Assembly: GCA_000438115.1 (NCBI GenBank)
Contig: FR903613.1
Span: forward strand, 103,846-119,290
From: Prevotella sp. CAG:617
GTDB lineage: Bacteria; Bacteroidota; Bacteroidia; Bacteroidales; Bacteroidaceae
Direction of reading: 5' to 3'
DNA length: 15,445 bases
The notes under the pieces are model-generated. The model was not told where the DNA came from. It made no database searches and was given only the letters and a program-made list of their open reading frames with translations. A program made the translations under genes and the position numbers. Below are positions 5,997-14,339 of this stretch, one piece after another (positions within the stretch are counted from its first letter, which is position 1; every line of letters begins with the position of its first letter).

Positions 5997-6815
5997 ATGA
6001 TTTCACTTAAATATCCACTTCTTGTTTCCTTTCTTATTTCTACTACACTTACAATCTCTGCAAAAGATAAAGTCAAGAAAGACAAGCGAGCTAAAAAAAA
6101 CGACTATACATACGTTTTGCAAACTGAGCCTGATAAAATATGCAGCAAACCGCAAAAAGCATTAATAGCTCATGCTCCAAAAGAATTGAAAATTCGCCCA
6201 GTAAAAAACATCCACGCTCAATACAGAGAAGGGATTGATGTTTCGCATTATCAAGGAGATATTGATTGGAACATTGTTGTAAAAAACGCAAATATTTCAT
6301 ATGCCTATCTTAAAGCAACAGAAGGTGCGACATTAGTTGATGATACATATGAAAAGAATTTACGTGAAGCTAAAAATGCGGGACTCCTGGTCGGCAGTTA
6401 CCACTTTTATCGTCCTAATACAGACTGGAAAGCACAATTTGAGAATCTAACTAAAAATGTTCGTCCCAATGATCAAGATTTAGTACCTATCATAGACATA
6501 GAACATAAAGGAAATGTTTCTGATAAAAAATTCATAGAAGATCTGACTGCTTTTGTTCAAGAAGTAAGAAAATATTATGGTGCAAAGCCACTACTTTACA
6601 CTTTCCAAAATTTCTACAACAAGCACTTAGTCGGAACTTTTCCAGATTACCATTGGATGATTGCGAAATATAAAACAGAGAAGCCACAACTAAATGACAA
6701 TAAACAATACATAATATGGCAATATACTGCAAAAGGCAAAATTCAAGGAATCAAAGGGAACGTTGACAGAAGTCGCATAATGGACGGCTTTCAAATTTCA
6801 CAGATAGCCATGTAA
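5997..6815 (+). CDS. Exported GH25 lysozyme (N-acetylmuramidase)
   Basis: Predicted to cleave the beta-1,4 bond between N-acetylmuramic acid and N-acetylglucosamine in peptidoglycan. The protein has 272 residues. Residues 1-22 are a signal-type hydrophobic segment ending in ISA. A very basic stretch (about 23-36, KDKVKKDKRAKK) and a linker precede the GH25 domain at about 79-268. Family landmarks are complete: Asp81 in GIDVSHYQGDIDW, Asp167 and Glu169 (general acid) in PIIDIEH, YLKATEGA, YHFYRP, IIWQYTAKGKIQGI and GNVDRSR with Asp257. The ATG at 5997 follows a good promoter by about 20 nt. It is transcribed alone, away from the M23 peptidase gene. Whether it works on the cell's own wall or on competitors cannot be told from the sequence. 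Confidence 0.93.
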   Translation: MISLKYPLLVSFLISTTLTISAKDKVKKDKRAKKNDYTYVLQTEPDKICSKPQKALIAHAPKELKIRPVKNIHAQYREGIDVSHYQGDIDWNIVVKNANISYAYLKATEGATLVDDTYEKNLREAKNAGLLVGSYHFYRPNTDWKAQFENLTKNVRPNDQDLVPIIDIEHKGNVSDKKFIEDLTAFVQEVRKYYGAKPLLYTFQNFYNKHLVGTFPDYHWMIAKYKTEKPQLNDNKQYIIWQYTAKGKIQGIKGNVDRSRIMDGFQISQIAM

Positions 6816-6816
6816 T

Positions 6817-6987
6817 TTATTTTAAGTCCCTTCCGAACTTATTTCCAATAAAATAAAGAAGGAACTGCATCAGCGATGTGATGAAAACTCCGAGTAAGAA
6901 AGGATTTGAGCGCCCTGTCTCTTTGTAATCCGTCTTCACAAATTTGTGCAACGGCACGCCATCGAAAAACAGAAGCCTTCTCGGTAT
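6817..6987 (-). pseudogene. C-terminal relic of an unidentified membrane protein
   Basis: Fifty-six codons are open on the minus strand between an upstream TGA and a TAA at 6819-6817. The translation looks like a real protein tail: RRLLFFDGVPLHKFVKTDYK, then ETGRSNPF, a hydrophobic helix LLGVFITSLMQFLLYFIG and a basic end NKFGRDLK. There is no ATG in frame upstream. The ATG at 6992 is in another frame and encodes a different, unconvincing peptide. Codon use differs from the neighbours: 25 of the last 47 codons end in G or C. The stop lies 1 bp from the convergent GH25 stop. The simplest reading is a gene that lost its 5' part, with its C-terminus still intact. I do not recognise the family. 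Confidence 0.5.
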
Positions 6988-7032
6988 TCATGATTTTTTT
7001 GATGAGTATCCCAATCCAACCGATGCAGTTCC
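6861..7032. repeat. 11-bp inverted repeat pair around the relic's 5' part
   Basis: GGAACTGCATC (6861-6871) recurs inverted as GATGCAGTTCC (7022-7032), 150 bp apart. The left copy lies inside the coding relic and the right copy outside it. The similarity does not extend further, and there is no transposase or target duplication, so this may be chance or the scar of a rearrangement. Confidence 0.25.
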
Positions 7033-7160
7033 TATATCACAAAATTACAATTTAAATCAATATACACAAAGTTTTTTCTGCATATTTTTTATATTACGAA
7101 AAAAAATAGCATCAGAACAATCATTTTGTTATTAATACCTTTCAAACACTTTTTTTATTG

Positions 7161-7168
7161 TAATTTTG
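7161..7168 (+). promoter_or_regulatory. Probable -7 promoter element for malQ
   Basis: TAATTTTG fits TAnnTTTG exactly and lies 21 nt before ATG 7190, giving an expected leader of about 15 nt. No TTTG is found at the usual distance upstream, so the -33 element is poor and an activator may be needed. Confidence 0.5.
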
Positions 7169-7189
7169 GATGAAGTAAAAAATAAATAT

Positions 7190-9739
7190 ATGAAAATACA
7201 CATTTCAATCTTTTACAAGACAAATTGGGGACAAAATGTTTGTATAAAAACATCCTTTTGCCAGAAAATATGCCTAAAAACCAAAGATGGACTTACATGG
7301 TTTGCCGACCTTGATATTATAGAAAAGGAATTCAATTATCACTATTTTGTTGAAGAAAATAATGCAACAATTCATAGTGAACCATCACTTTGTCATTCTA
7401 TTGAATTATCGTCATCTAATTCACACACAACAATCCAGGACGAATGGTTTGATGCAACATATTCAAAAGTATTTTCATCATCAGCATTTACAAAATGTTT
7501 CCTCCCTATTGTTGATGAAAAAAAAAGTAGTCAACACAAAATATATGTATCTGCACTTCCACCTCAAGCTGGAAAATGGGCCTTATGCTCCAACATCATT
7601 GATAATTGGCAAAAACCAATATTATTAAAACATATTCGCGCCTGCGAATGGATATTCGACGTTCCATCTTTTGTTGAACAATTCGAATACAAAATTGTAT
7701 TAGTAAAAAAGCGCCATATCATATGGGAAGAAGGAGAAAATCGAAGCTTCCATATCAACCATAATTTAAGCACAATCCAACATATATGCCCAAGACTAAA
7801 CTACGCTTTATGGAAAGGTGCTGGAATTGTTATCCCTGTTTTTTCCTTACGAAGCGAGCAAAGTTGGGGAGTTGGAGATTTCGGAGATTTGGAAAAACTT
7901 GTAAAGTGGTCTGCAAAATGTGCGATTAAACTTATTCAGATCTTACCTATAAACGATACGGACTCAACCCATACTTGGAGAGATTCATATCCGTATAGTG
8001 GAATCTCCGTCTTTGCTCTACATCCTTTATATACGAACTGCAATGGGCTTGGAAGCCCTCAACTACGACATAAATTTGAACATGAGCGAAAATTGCTGAA
8101 CAAAAAAAAATTCATGGACTATGAAGCTTCCTATAATTGCAAGATTCGTTTTCTAAAAGAATTATATAAAGAAGAACGACTCAATATAATAAAATCTGAC
8201 TCCTATCAGGATTTCATTACTCGAAATGCTTATTGGCTGCATCCATATGCAGCATTCAAATACCTTTGCAACAAATATCAGTCCCCCCACTATGATACTT
8301 GGGAAAAGATATGGCAAAATTACGACAAAGAAAAATTTGATGAATATACCAAAGATTCACCTGCGGTACAAGATGAAATTACTTTTTACTACTTCATCCA
8401 ATACATACTACACCAACAACTGTTACAAGTAAAAGAACGGGCACAACAACTCCACATGGTACTAAAAGGAGATTTACCTATTGGAGTCAGCAAATATAGC
8501 GTAGAAACATGGACAAATCCAACCCTCTTTTACACTTACAGTCAAGCTGGAGCTCCACCTGATGCCTTTGCTATAAAAGGTCAAAACTGGGGATTCCCCA
8601 CTTACAATTGGCCAGAAATGGAAAAAGATCAATATGAATGGTGGAAAAAAAGACTTCAACACATGAATCAATATTTTGACGCATTTAGAATTGATCATGT
8701 ACTGGGTTTTTTCAGAATATGGGAAATACCATACCAGCAAATAGAAGGTATATTAGGGTATTTTCGCCCTGCATGCCCTTACACTGTATCCGAGATAAAA
8801 AATTTTGGATTTCATTTTGATCCCACATGCCATACCAATGCGACACTCTATCCCACATACGTCAAACAACATCCGGAATTGATTCCCTATCTCACACAAA
8901 TCGGTCAATACTACCAACTTAAGGAAGACGTGTCCACACAAAGAAAAGTATATGAAAATGTTAAGTCAGAAACGCTAAGAAATGAGCTTCTAAACTGTGT
9001 CACTGAAGTATTGTTTATCAGAGATTCACAAAATGCTAACTTATACCATCCTCGCATTGATGGACAAAAAACCATGCAATTCGCGAATCTTTCGCAGTCA
9101 CAGCAAGAGGCTTATAATCAGCTGTATAATATTTTTTTCTACTATCGTCACAATGATTTTTGGGGAAAAGAAGCGATGAAGAAACTCCCGGCAATAACAC
9201 AAGCGAGTCGCATGTTGGCATGCGCTGAAGATCTCGGTATGATTCCTGATTGTGTACAGCCTACCCTTAATGAATTAGAGATTCTCACACTTGAAATCCA
9301 ACGCATGCCCAAGCAATATGGAATCCCTATTGCGAACACTCAACAATACCCGTATTTATCGGTATGCTCAATTGACACACACGACATGGCACCACTTAGA
9401 CTTTGGTGGAAAGAAAATCAAACGGCAGCGCAATATATTTGGAAATCAATACTGAAACAAGATACACAAGCTCCCCCCCAAATCAATCCACAAATTGCAA
9501 AGGCAATTATTTGCGACCACTTAAATTCCCCGTCCATGCTTTGCATAATTTCAATGCAAGATTATTTAGCCCTATTCTCAAAATTAAAAACCATTTCGCC
9601 AGAAGAAGAGCAAATTAATATTCCTGCAAATCCACACCATTATTGGAAATACAGAATGCCCATAAATATTGAAGAACTTGAAAACACCCCCTATTACGCA
9701 AGCATCATTGCTAGTCTTATTCTTCAAAGTAATAGATGA
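7190..9739 (+). CDS. malQ: 4-alpha-glucanotransferase (DPE2-type GH77 with CBM20 modules)
   Basis: Amylomaltase that transfers glucan chains between maltodextrins and releases glucose, used in starch and maltose breakdown. The protein has 849 residues. Two starch-binding CBM20-like modules come first (about 1-85 and 103-190), then the GH77 barrel from about 205. Catalytic landmarks are the nucleophile Asp502 in FDAFRIDHVLGFF, acid/base Glu680 in CAEDLGMIP and Asp732 in SIDTHDMAPLRLWW. GDLPIGVSKYSVETW is also present. About 178 residues separate the first two catalytic acids, the long insertion typical of plant DPE2 and its bacterial relatives. The first CBM20 lacks the usual GS..LGxW segment and looks shortened. 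I chose ATG 7190 (KIHISIFYKTNWGQ); an upstream in-frame TTG at 7166 falls within the promoter box. No signal peptide, so cytoplasmic. It stands alone, facing the metalloprotease operon. Confidence 0.95.
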   Translation: MKIHISIFYKTNWGQNVCIKTSFCQKICLKTKDGLTWFADLDIIEKEFNYHYFVEENNATIHSEPSLCHSIELSSSNSHTTIQDEWFDATYSKVFSSSAFTKCFLPIVDEKKSSQHKIYVSALPPQAGKWALCSNIIDNWQKPILLKHIRACEWIFDVPSFVEQFEYKIVLVKKRHIIWEEGENRSFHINHNLSTIQHICPRLNYALWKGAGIVIPVFSLRSEQSWGVGDFGDLEKLVKWSAKCAIKLIQILPINDTDSTHTWRDSYPYSGISVFALHPLYTNCNGLGSPQLRHKFEHERKLLNKKKFMDYEASYNCKIRFLKELYKEERLNIIKSDSYQDFITRNAYWLHPYAAFKYLCNKYQSPHYDTWEKIWQNYDKEKFDEYTKDSPAVQDEITFYYFIQYILHQQLLQVKERAQQLHMVLKGDLPIGVSKYSVETWTNPTLFYTYSQAGAPPDAFAIKGQNWGFPTYNWPEMEKDQYEWWKKRLQHMNQYFDAFRIDHVLGFFRIWEIPYQQIEGILGYFRPACPYTVSEIKNFGFHFDPTCHTNATLYPTYVKQHPELIPYLTQIGQYYQLKEDVSTQRKVYENVKSETLRNELLNCVTEVLFIRDSQNANLYHPRIDGQKTMQFANLSQSQQEAYNQLYNIFFYYRHNDFWGKEAMKKLPAITQASRMLACAEDLGMIPDCVQPTLNELEILTLEIQRMPKQYGIPIANTQQYPYLSVCSIDTHDMAPLRLWWKENQTAAQYIWKSILKQDTQAPPQINPQIAKAIICDHLNSPSMLCIISMQDYLALFSKLKTISPEEEQINIPANPHHYWKYRMPINIEELENTPYYASIIASLILQSNR

Positions 9740-9755
9740 AAACCTGACAAAATAA

Positions 9756-9808
9756 CAATATACAAATAGAGCGGTATCTCGTTGCGATACCGCTCTATTT
9801 GTATATTG
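9756..9808. terminator. Bidirectional terminator between malQ and the metalloprotease gene
   Basis: The arms CAATATACAAATAGAGCGGT...(9756-9778) and its exact complement (9786-9808) form a 23-bp perfect stem with the 7-nt loop TCGTTGC. The stem has a G/C-rich top and A/T-rich base. On the plus strand it is followed by ATTTTTATAAAATT. On the minus strand the lower stem TTTGTATATTG gives the U-rich part. It lies 16 nt after the malQ stop and 12 nt from the convergent stop, so it can serve both genes. Confidence 0.9.
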
Positions 9809-9820
9809 ATTTTTATAAAA

Positions 9821-12175
9821 TTACTTGATTACCAAAGCTCGATCAATAACATCAATCAATGATGCAATATGCGCTTTTTTGCTTTCGTTACCTGCTGTAA
9901 CTTTAGACAATTTTGCCCGGAGTTCACGCAAGGCAGACATAGTATATTTACGATTGCTTCCTTCTGGACTTGAGGACGAAAAATAACGACATAAAGTCGT
10001 AACGTAAGTTGACTCCAACAACTGATCATATTCTGACAATTGGCCTCCTGCAAAGACCTTTTTAAATAAGCGATCCGTCATATCCTGTAAAAATTCACTG
10101 TACGGATATGAATCATTCATATCATTATATCCTCTAGAAAGCAAATTTCTCACTGTATATACCCCAATAAGCTCAGTAACATCCTTTTTATTGGGATATA
10201 TCCGATTAATATACGGCACATCAATAAGCCACACAGGCTCATTGAAAACATTTTTGTCAATGAAATCCAAAGCCCTCACCTGTCTGGACTTAGGAACATC
10301 CGTATAAACATCGCCACTTTCATCTATAGTCTTGTAGTTTTTGAACTTCCCTCCGATATTACGAATTACATGTCCCAGATATCGCAAGTATTGGTTCCTG
10401 ATCTCAGAATACATAGAAGAAATATTTGAAGAATAAATATCATTTGACTCGTAAGTCCAATCTTCCAAATTCTTAACTAAGCGCTTTAAGTTCAAAATTC
10501 CGTAATAGCTGGCTTTAACCGCATCATCTCCCAAGTCTTCCGTTTGGCAACGCGGGTCTGAAACATTACTTGTTTCTCCGTCACCAAACCATAAACGTGG
10601 ATTCTCAGCAACCCGCTCTTTTGTAATCAATTTTTCCAATTCGTAATGATCGCTTTCCTCATCATAAGCATTCCACATTGGCGAATACCCCCACTGAATG
10701 GCCCACATATCATAATCACCGATACGCGGAAATATACCGACACGGGAAATACTATCCTCGGGCTGTGCCACGTAATTAAAACGAGCATAATCCATTATAC
10801 TTGGTGTATGTCCGAACGCCTCCACCCATTTTTTTGAACGTAAGCTATCCACAGGTACAGTACTTGATGATCCAAAATTATGCCTCAATCCTAAAGTGTG
10901 CCCGACTTCATGAGACGAGACAAAACGAATTAATTCTCCCATCAACTCATCATTAAATTTCATACATCTAGCCTCCGGGTCCACACTAGAAGCTTGTATC
11001 ATATACCAATCATGCACCAAACGCATTACATTATGATACCAACAAATATGGCTCTCCAAAATTTCCCCAGAACGTGGATCATGCACCTGAGGTCCATATG
11101 CATTTTCGATTGGTGATGCCAAATAGCGGATTACGGAATAACGCGCATCCTCCATACTCATTGTAGAATCATTTTCAGGCCACTCCTTTGCCATAATTGC
11201 ATTTTTAAATCCGGCTTTCTCAAAAGCTTTTTGCCAATCATTTACGCCGGCAATCAAATACTTGCGCCATTTTTTAGGAGTAGCTGGATCGATGTAGTAT
11301 ATAATCGGTTTCTTAGGTTCTACCAATTCCCCAGCCTTCATCTTTTCTATATCCTCAGGTTTCGGTTCCAACCGCCAACGAACAATAAAATTCTTATCCT
11401 TTACACGTTGCTGATCATCTGTAAACGAAGTATAAGAATCTGCAAAATATCCCACTCGTGGATCAAAATAACGTTTCATCATGGGAACCTTCGGCAACAG
11501 GACAAAAGACACATTGAAGCCAAAAGTCACTGAACCTGTAACTGCTCCCGCTGGAATTCTAGAGCGTGAACTTGACCAGGTTTTAGTCACCTTCACTTCC
11601 GTATTCATAGGAAATGTTTTTATCTCATTAATATAACACTTATCAGAAATCAATGATGTAAGCCCGAAATTTTGCTTATCATATTGAGAAAAAGAAATTG
11701 CAGGATTATCGTCATTAAAAAAACGAGTTACATTGATTTTTGAAAATCCTTTTTTATATTTCTCTAATTTAAAAGATCCAATTATCGGGTTTTCATTACT
11801 TATGATAATTGCCCTATTAATATCATCAAGCGAATCCGATACATTTATCAGCAACTCAGCTCTCATTAAAAGCCGCTCATCTGGTGCCTTTTCAAAATAA
11901 ATTGTCTGTCCATTAATTTGCTCTCCCGCAAATTTTCCGCAATTTGCAGGAGTTGCCGTGTACCGTGTTGTTGTCAGGAAGCGACGTTCCAAAAGTGAAT
12001 CCGGAATAATAAAGAACCAATCATTACCATTCTTCTCTACCGTAAACAACCCATCCTTTACATTTGATGTCACAGCTGTTACTGTACTTTTCTTTGCCTT
12101 TTTCCGAGCTTGCGATGGAATAAAAAAAGAAGGCATTATAAGGCCGCACAAAGCCACAAAAAAAACTCGTTTCAT
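9821..12175 (-). CDS. Secreted zinc-dependent metalloprotease (DUF5118/DUF5117/DUF4953 type)
   Basis: Predicted exported protein of 784 residues. Residues 1-23 are a signal peptide (FFVALCGLIMPSFFIPSQA). The N-terminal part includes GLFTVEKNGNDWFFIIPDSL and RRFLTTTRY, as in DUF5118. The middle (about 90-280) corresponds to DUF5117. The catalytic part (DUF4953) has the metzincin-like zinc motif SSHEVGHTLGLRHNFG with His422, Glu423, His426 and His432, and a Met-turn SIMDYARFNY (Met461). Other family-typical stretches are IIYYIDPATPKKWRKYLIAG and GPQVHDPRSGEI. These proteins are common in Bacteroidetes, often extracytoplasmic, with unknown substrates. All zinc ligands are present, so activity is likely. 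It is the last gene of the mutY operon: its ATG is 1 nt after the stop of the preceding gene, suggesting coupled translation. Confidence 0.93.
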   Translation of the reverse strand: MKRVFFVALCGLIMPSFFIPSQARKKAKKSTVTAVTSNVKDGLFTVEKNGNDWFFIIPDSLLERRFLTTTRYTATPANCGKFAGEQINGQTIYFEKAPDERLLMRAELLINVSDSLDDINRAIIISNENPIIGSFKLEKYKKGFSKINVTRFFNDDNPAISFSQYDKQNFGLTSLISDKCYINEIKTFPMNTEVKVTKTWSSSRSRIPAGAVTGSVTFGFNVSFVLLPKVPMMKRYFDPRVGYFADSYTSFTDDQQRVKDKNFIVRWRLEPKPEDIEKMKAGELVEPKKPIIYYIDPATPKKWRKYLIAGVNDWQKAFEKAGFKNAIMAKEWPENDSTMSMEDARYSVIRYLASPIENAYGPQVHDPRSGEILESHICWYHNVMRLVHDWYMIQASSVDPEARCMKFNDELMGELIRFVSSHEVGHTLGLRHNFGSSSTVPVDSLRSKKWVEAFGHTPSIMDYARFNYVAQPEDSISRVGIFPRIGDYDMWAIQWGYSPMWNAYDEESDHYELEKLITKERVAENPRLWFGDGETSNVSDPRCQTEDLGDDAVKASYYGILNLKRLVKNLEDWTYESNDIYSSNISSMYSEIRNQYLRYLGHVIRNIGGKFKNYKTIDESGDVYTDVPKSRQVRALDFIDKNVFNEPVWLIDVPYINRIYPNKKDVTELIGVYTVRNLLSRGYNDMNDSYPYSEFLQDMTDRLFKKVFAGGQLSEYDQLLESTYVTTLCRYFSSSSPEGSNRKYTMSALRELRAKLSKVTAGNESKKAHIASLIDVIDRALVIK

Positions 12176-12176
12176 T

Positions 12177-12875
12177 TTATATCTGATCTATTATATATTT
12201 AAAAGAATTATAGCTCCCATCCAATCGACCCAGTTTATAAGGTTCCAATCTTTTTAATCCTACTGGCAAATCCTTATTTAAGCCAAAATAGTCATTTACC
12301 AAACTTGCGACTCTTTTAGATAAACGATCCTCTTTCTTTAACAACAGAGAACAGTATTTACCCAACAAAGACAAATCTCCGTCATGAATCTTTAGTAGAT
12401 TAAACAAACAATAATAACATACACTTGTGCCTGCCCTATACAAATATACCAATCTGGTATCGACTGAACACACCCCAAAGATATCTAGAAGCGATTTTAC
12501 TTCTGAAGGGTCCCGCAAAAGTACTAAGACTTCTGTCAAAAATTTCTGCCTATCGATAACCGTTGCTTTATCTGTTGCAAACGATTTCAATTCCCAACAA
12601 TCAAAAGACAAAGACTTGCTATGATACAAGGTTTTAATCGCTTTAATAAATGTCCCCAAATAAGCCTTTGAATCATAAGAAACAAATATCAAAAACACTT
12701 TCCAAAACTGAGCTTCCTCCAAAGACGGTAAGAACACTTTCGCCAATAAATAACCAACAGTACGACGATCCTTGTTGCTCAAACCAGAAACATATTGTAA
12801 CAACATTTCTGGTTCATTTTGCAAAGCAAACATTTTATTCTGTATAACCGGATTATGTCGAACTACCAAGCTCAT
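12177..12875 (-). CDS. Unrecognised helical protein, 232 residues
   Basis: I do not recognise this family. The protein has no signal peptide and no clear membrane segment, and is probably cytoplasmic and mostly alpha-helical: alternating charged and Leu/Val-rich helices such as LLQYVSGLSNKDRRTVGYLL and QKFLTEVLVLLRDPSEVKSL. That pattern resembles HEAT-like or other helical repeat folds, though no clear repeat unit emerges. Several cysteines (as in SVCYYC at about 151-156) do not form an obvious metal site. Its ATG overlaps the preceding rlmD stop as ATGA, and its TAA is 1 nt before the metalloprotease ATG, so translation is probably coupled on both sides. It could assist its neighbours, but that rests only on position. 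The tight fit and long open frame make it a real gene. Confidence 0.85.
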   Translation of the reverse strand: MSLVVRHNPVIQNKMFALQNEPEMLLQYVSGLSNKDRRTVGYLLAKVFLPSLEEAQFWKVFLIFVSYDSKAYLGTFIKAIKTLYHSKSLSFDCWELKSFATDKATVIDRQKFLTEVLVLLRDPSEVKSLLDIFGVCSVDTRLVYLYRAGTSVCYYCLFNLLKIHDGDLSLLGKYCSLLLKKEDRLSKRVASLVNDYFGLNKDLPVGLKRLEPYKLGRLDGSYNSFKYIIDQI

Positions 12876-14293
12876 AAACGCCTTTCTAATTTTACGACAT
12901 TTTCAACATGGTGTGTTTGGGGGAACATGTCAACCGGCTGTACAGCCGTAATACAATATTCTCGGTCGAGCAATTGTAAATCACGTGCTTGAGTAGCTGG
13001 ATTACAACTTACATACACAATGCGTTTAGGAGCTGCAAATAAAATAGCATCAATCACATCCTTATGCATTCCTGCACGCGGAGGATCCGTAATAATTACG
13101 TCTGGATGCCCATGCGCGTCAATGAAATCACTATTTAAAAGATCTTTCATGTCACCTGCATAAAAAATTGTATTATCAATATGATTTATCTTGGAATTTT
13201 CCACAGCATCCTCAATCGCCTCCGGTACATACTCTATACCTATAACCTGGCGTGCCATATGCGCAACAAAGTTAGCTATTGTTCCAGTACCTGTATATAA
13301 ATCATAAACTAATTCTTTACCTGTTAATGCTGCAAAGCTACGTGCTACCTTATACAACTCATACGCCTGATGCGTGTTGGTCTGATAAAAACTTTTTGGA
13401 CCGACCTTAAATTTAAGATTTTCCATAATCTCATAAATAAAATCCGTCCCACTATAAGTCAAGACCTCTAAATCTCCAATTGTATCATTACATTTTGTAT
13501 TATTCACATACAGCAAAGATGTAATCTCAGGAAATGTATGTTGCAAATGTGCCAATAAATCCAAAGCCTGTTTACGCTCATCATCAGTAAGCCAGCAAAA
13601 CTGCATTACCAACATCAACTCTTTTGTATCAGAAGTGCGCAACATCATATTACGTAACAAGCCTCTACGATTTCGTATGTCATGAAAAGAAAGACCATGA
13701 ACAAACGCGTATTGACGTATGTCGTTACGCAACCTATTACAAATGTCATCCATTAAAAAACATTTGTCTATATCCAATATCTTATCAAATGCTCCTGCAA
13801 TATGAAAGCCGACGGCATTCATATTTTCAATTTCTACCTCTGAAGCAATTTGTTCCTTTGTCAACCATTTTTTATTTGAAAAACCAAATTCCAATTTATT
13901 CCGGTAGCACTGCGTTAATTTGCTGCCTAAAATTGGATTGATTGCCGGAAACTCCAATTTTCCTATTCTTACCAAAGCATCTTCAACCTGCTTTTGCTTA
14001 TATCTTAATTGCTCACTATACGGCAAACACTGCCATTTACATCCCCCACATACACCAAAGTGACTGCAAAAAGGAACAGAACGTACGGCTGAATAAGAAT
14101 GAAACTTTATTACGGTAGCCTCGGCATAACTATGTTTTTTGCGCACTATTTGCAAATCTACTACATCGCCGGGAACCACAAAAGGTACAAAGACGACCAT
14201 CTCATTCACACGCGCAAAAGCTTTTCCTTCTGCTGCAACACCTGTTATCTCGACATTTTCCAAAACAGGTAAAGCCTTTTTCTTTCTTGCCAT
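12872..14293 (-). CDS. rlmD: 23S rRNA (uracil-5-)-methyltransferase, RlmD/RumA-like
   Basis: SAM-dependent enzyme of the TrmA/RumA family that forms 5-methyluridine in RNA, most likely U1939 of 23S rRNA by homology to RlmD. The protein has 473 residues. An N-terminal TRAM domain (about 8-66) is followed by four cysteines expected to bind a 4Fe-4S cluster: Cys76, Cys82 and Cys85 in CSHFGVCGGC, and Cys178. The C-terminal Rossmann domain has FYQTN (Gln304), the SAM motif DLYTGTGTI (331-339) and TDPPRAG (Asp403). The catalytic nucleophile is Cys430 in VSCNPATQARD, and Glu464 in HHVENVVKLE is the general base. I chose ATG 14293 (ARKKKALPVLENVEITG). A TTG at 14338 would add 15 residues not seen in relatives. 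Close paralogues act on different uridines, so the exact target is not certain. It sits 46 nt after mutY and overlaps the next gene by 4 nt. Confidence 0.92.
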   Translation of the reverse strand: MARKKKALPVLENVEITGVAAEGKAFARVNEMVVFVPFVVPGDVVDLQIVRKKHSYAEATVIKFHSYSAVRSVPFCSHFGVCGGCKWQCLPYSEQLRYKQKQVEDALVRIGKLEFPAINPILGSKLTQCYRNKLEFGFSNKKWLTKEQIASEVEIENMNAVGFHIAGAFDKILDIDKCFLMDDICNRLRNDIRQYAFVHGLSFHDIRNRRGLLRNMMLRTSDTKELMLVMQFCWLTDDERKQALDLLAHLQHTFPEITSLLYVNNTKCNDTIGDLEVLTYSGTDFIYEIMENLKFKVGPKSFYQTNTHQAYELYKVARSFAALTGKELVYDLYTGTGTIANFVAHMARQVIGIEYVPEAIEDAVENSKINHIDNTIFYAGDMKDLLNSDFIDAHGHPDVIITDPPRAGMHKDVIDAILFAAPKRIVYVSCNPATQARDLQLLDREYCITAVQPVDMFPQTHHVENVVKLERRL

Positions 14294-14339
14294 TATAATA
14301 TCAAACTTCTCTATTATGCAAATAAATAATTCATCCAAG

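Larger units (their letters stand above)
6816..7189. other. 374-bp intergenic region before malQ
   Basis: It contains a minus-strand coding relic (6817-6987), an 11-bp inverted repeat pair (6861-6871 and 7022-7032) and the malQ -7 promoter element (7161-7168). The stretch 7033-7160 is A/T-rich with nothing recognisable. No U-tailed terminator is seen behind the GH25 gene. Only an imperfect hairpin occurs there, at 6825-6866 (AGTCCCTTC against GAAGGAACT). Confidence 0.7.

Noticed and set aside
6944..7135. Plus-strand 63-codon frame between the lysozyme and malQ genes
   Set aside because: No protein-like features apart from a hydrophobic AT-rich end, and it overlaps the better-supported minus-strand relic and the spacer before malQ.
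7166..7189. TTG start for malQ, adding eight residues
   Set aside because: The TTG lies within the TAATTTTG promoter box, and the CBM20 homology begins at the ATG at 7190.
14294..14338. TTG start for rlmD, adding 15 residues
   Set aside because: The added segment is not TRAM-like and the usual family start MARKKK... is at 14293.
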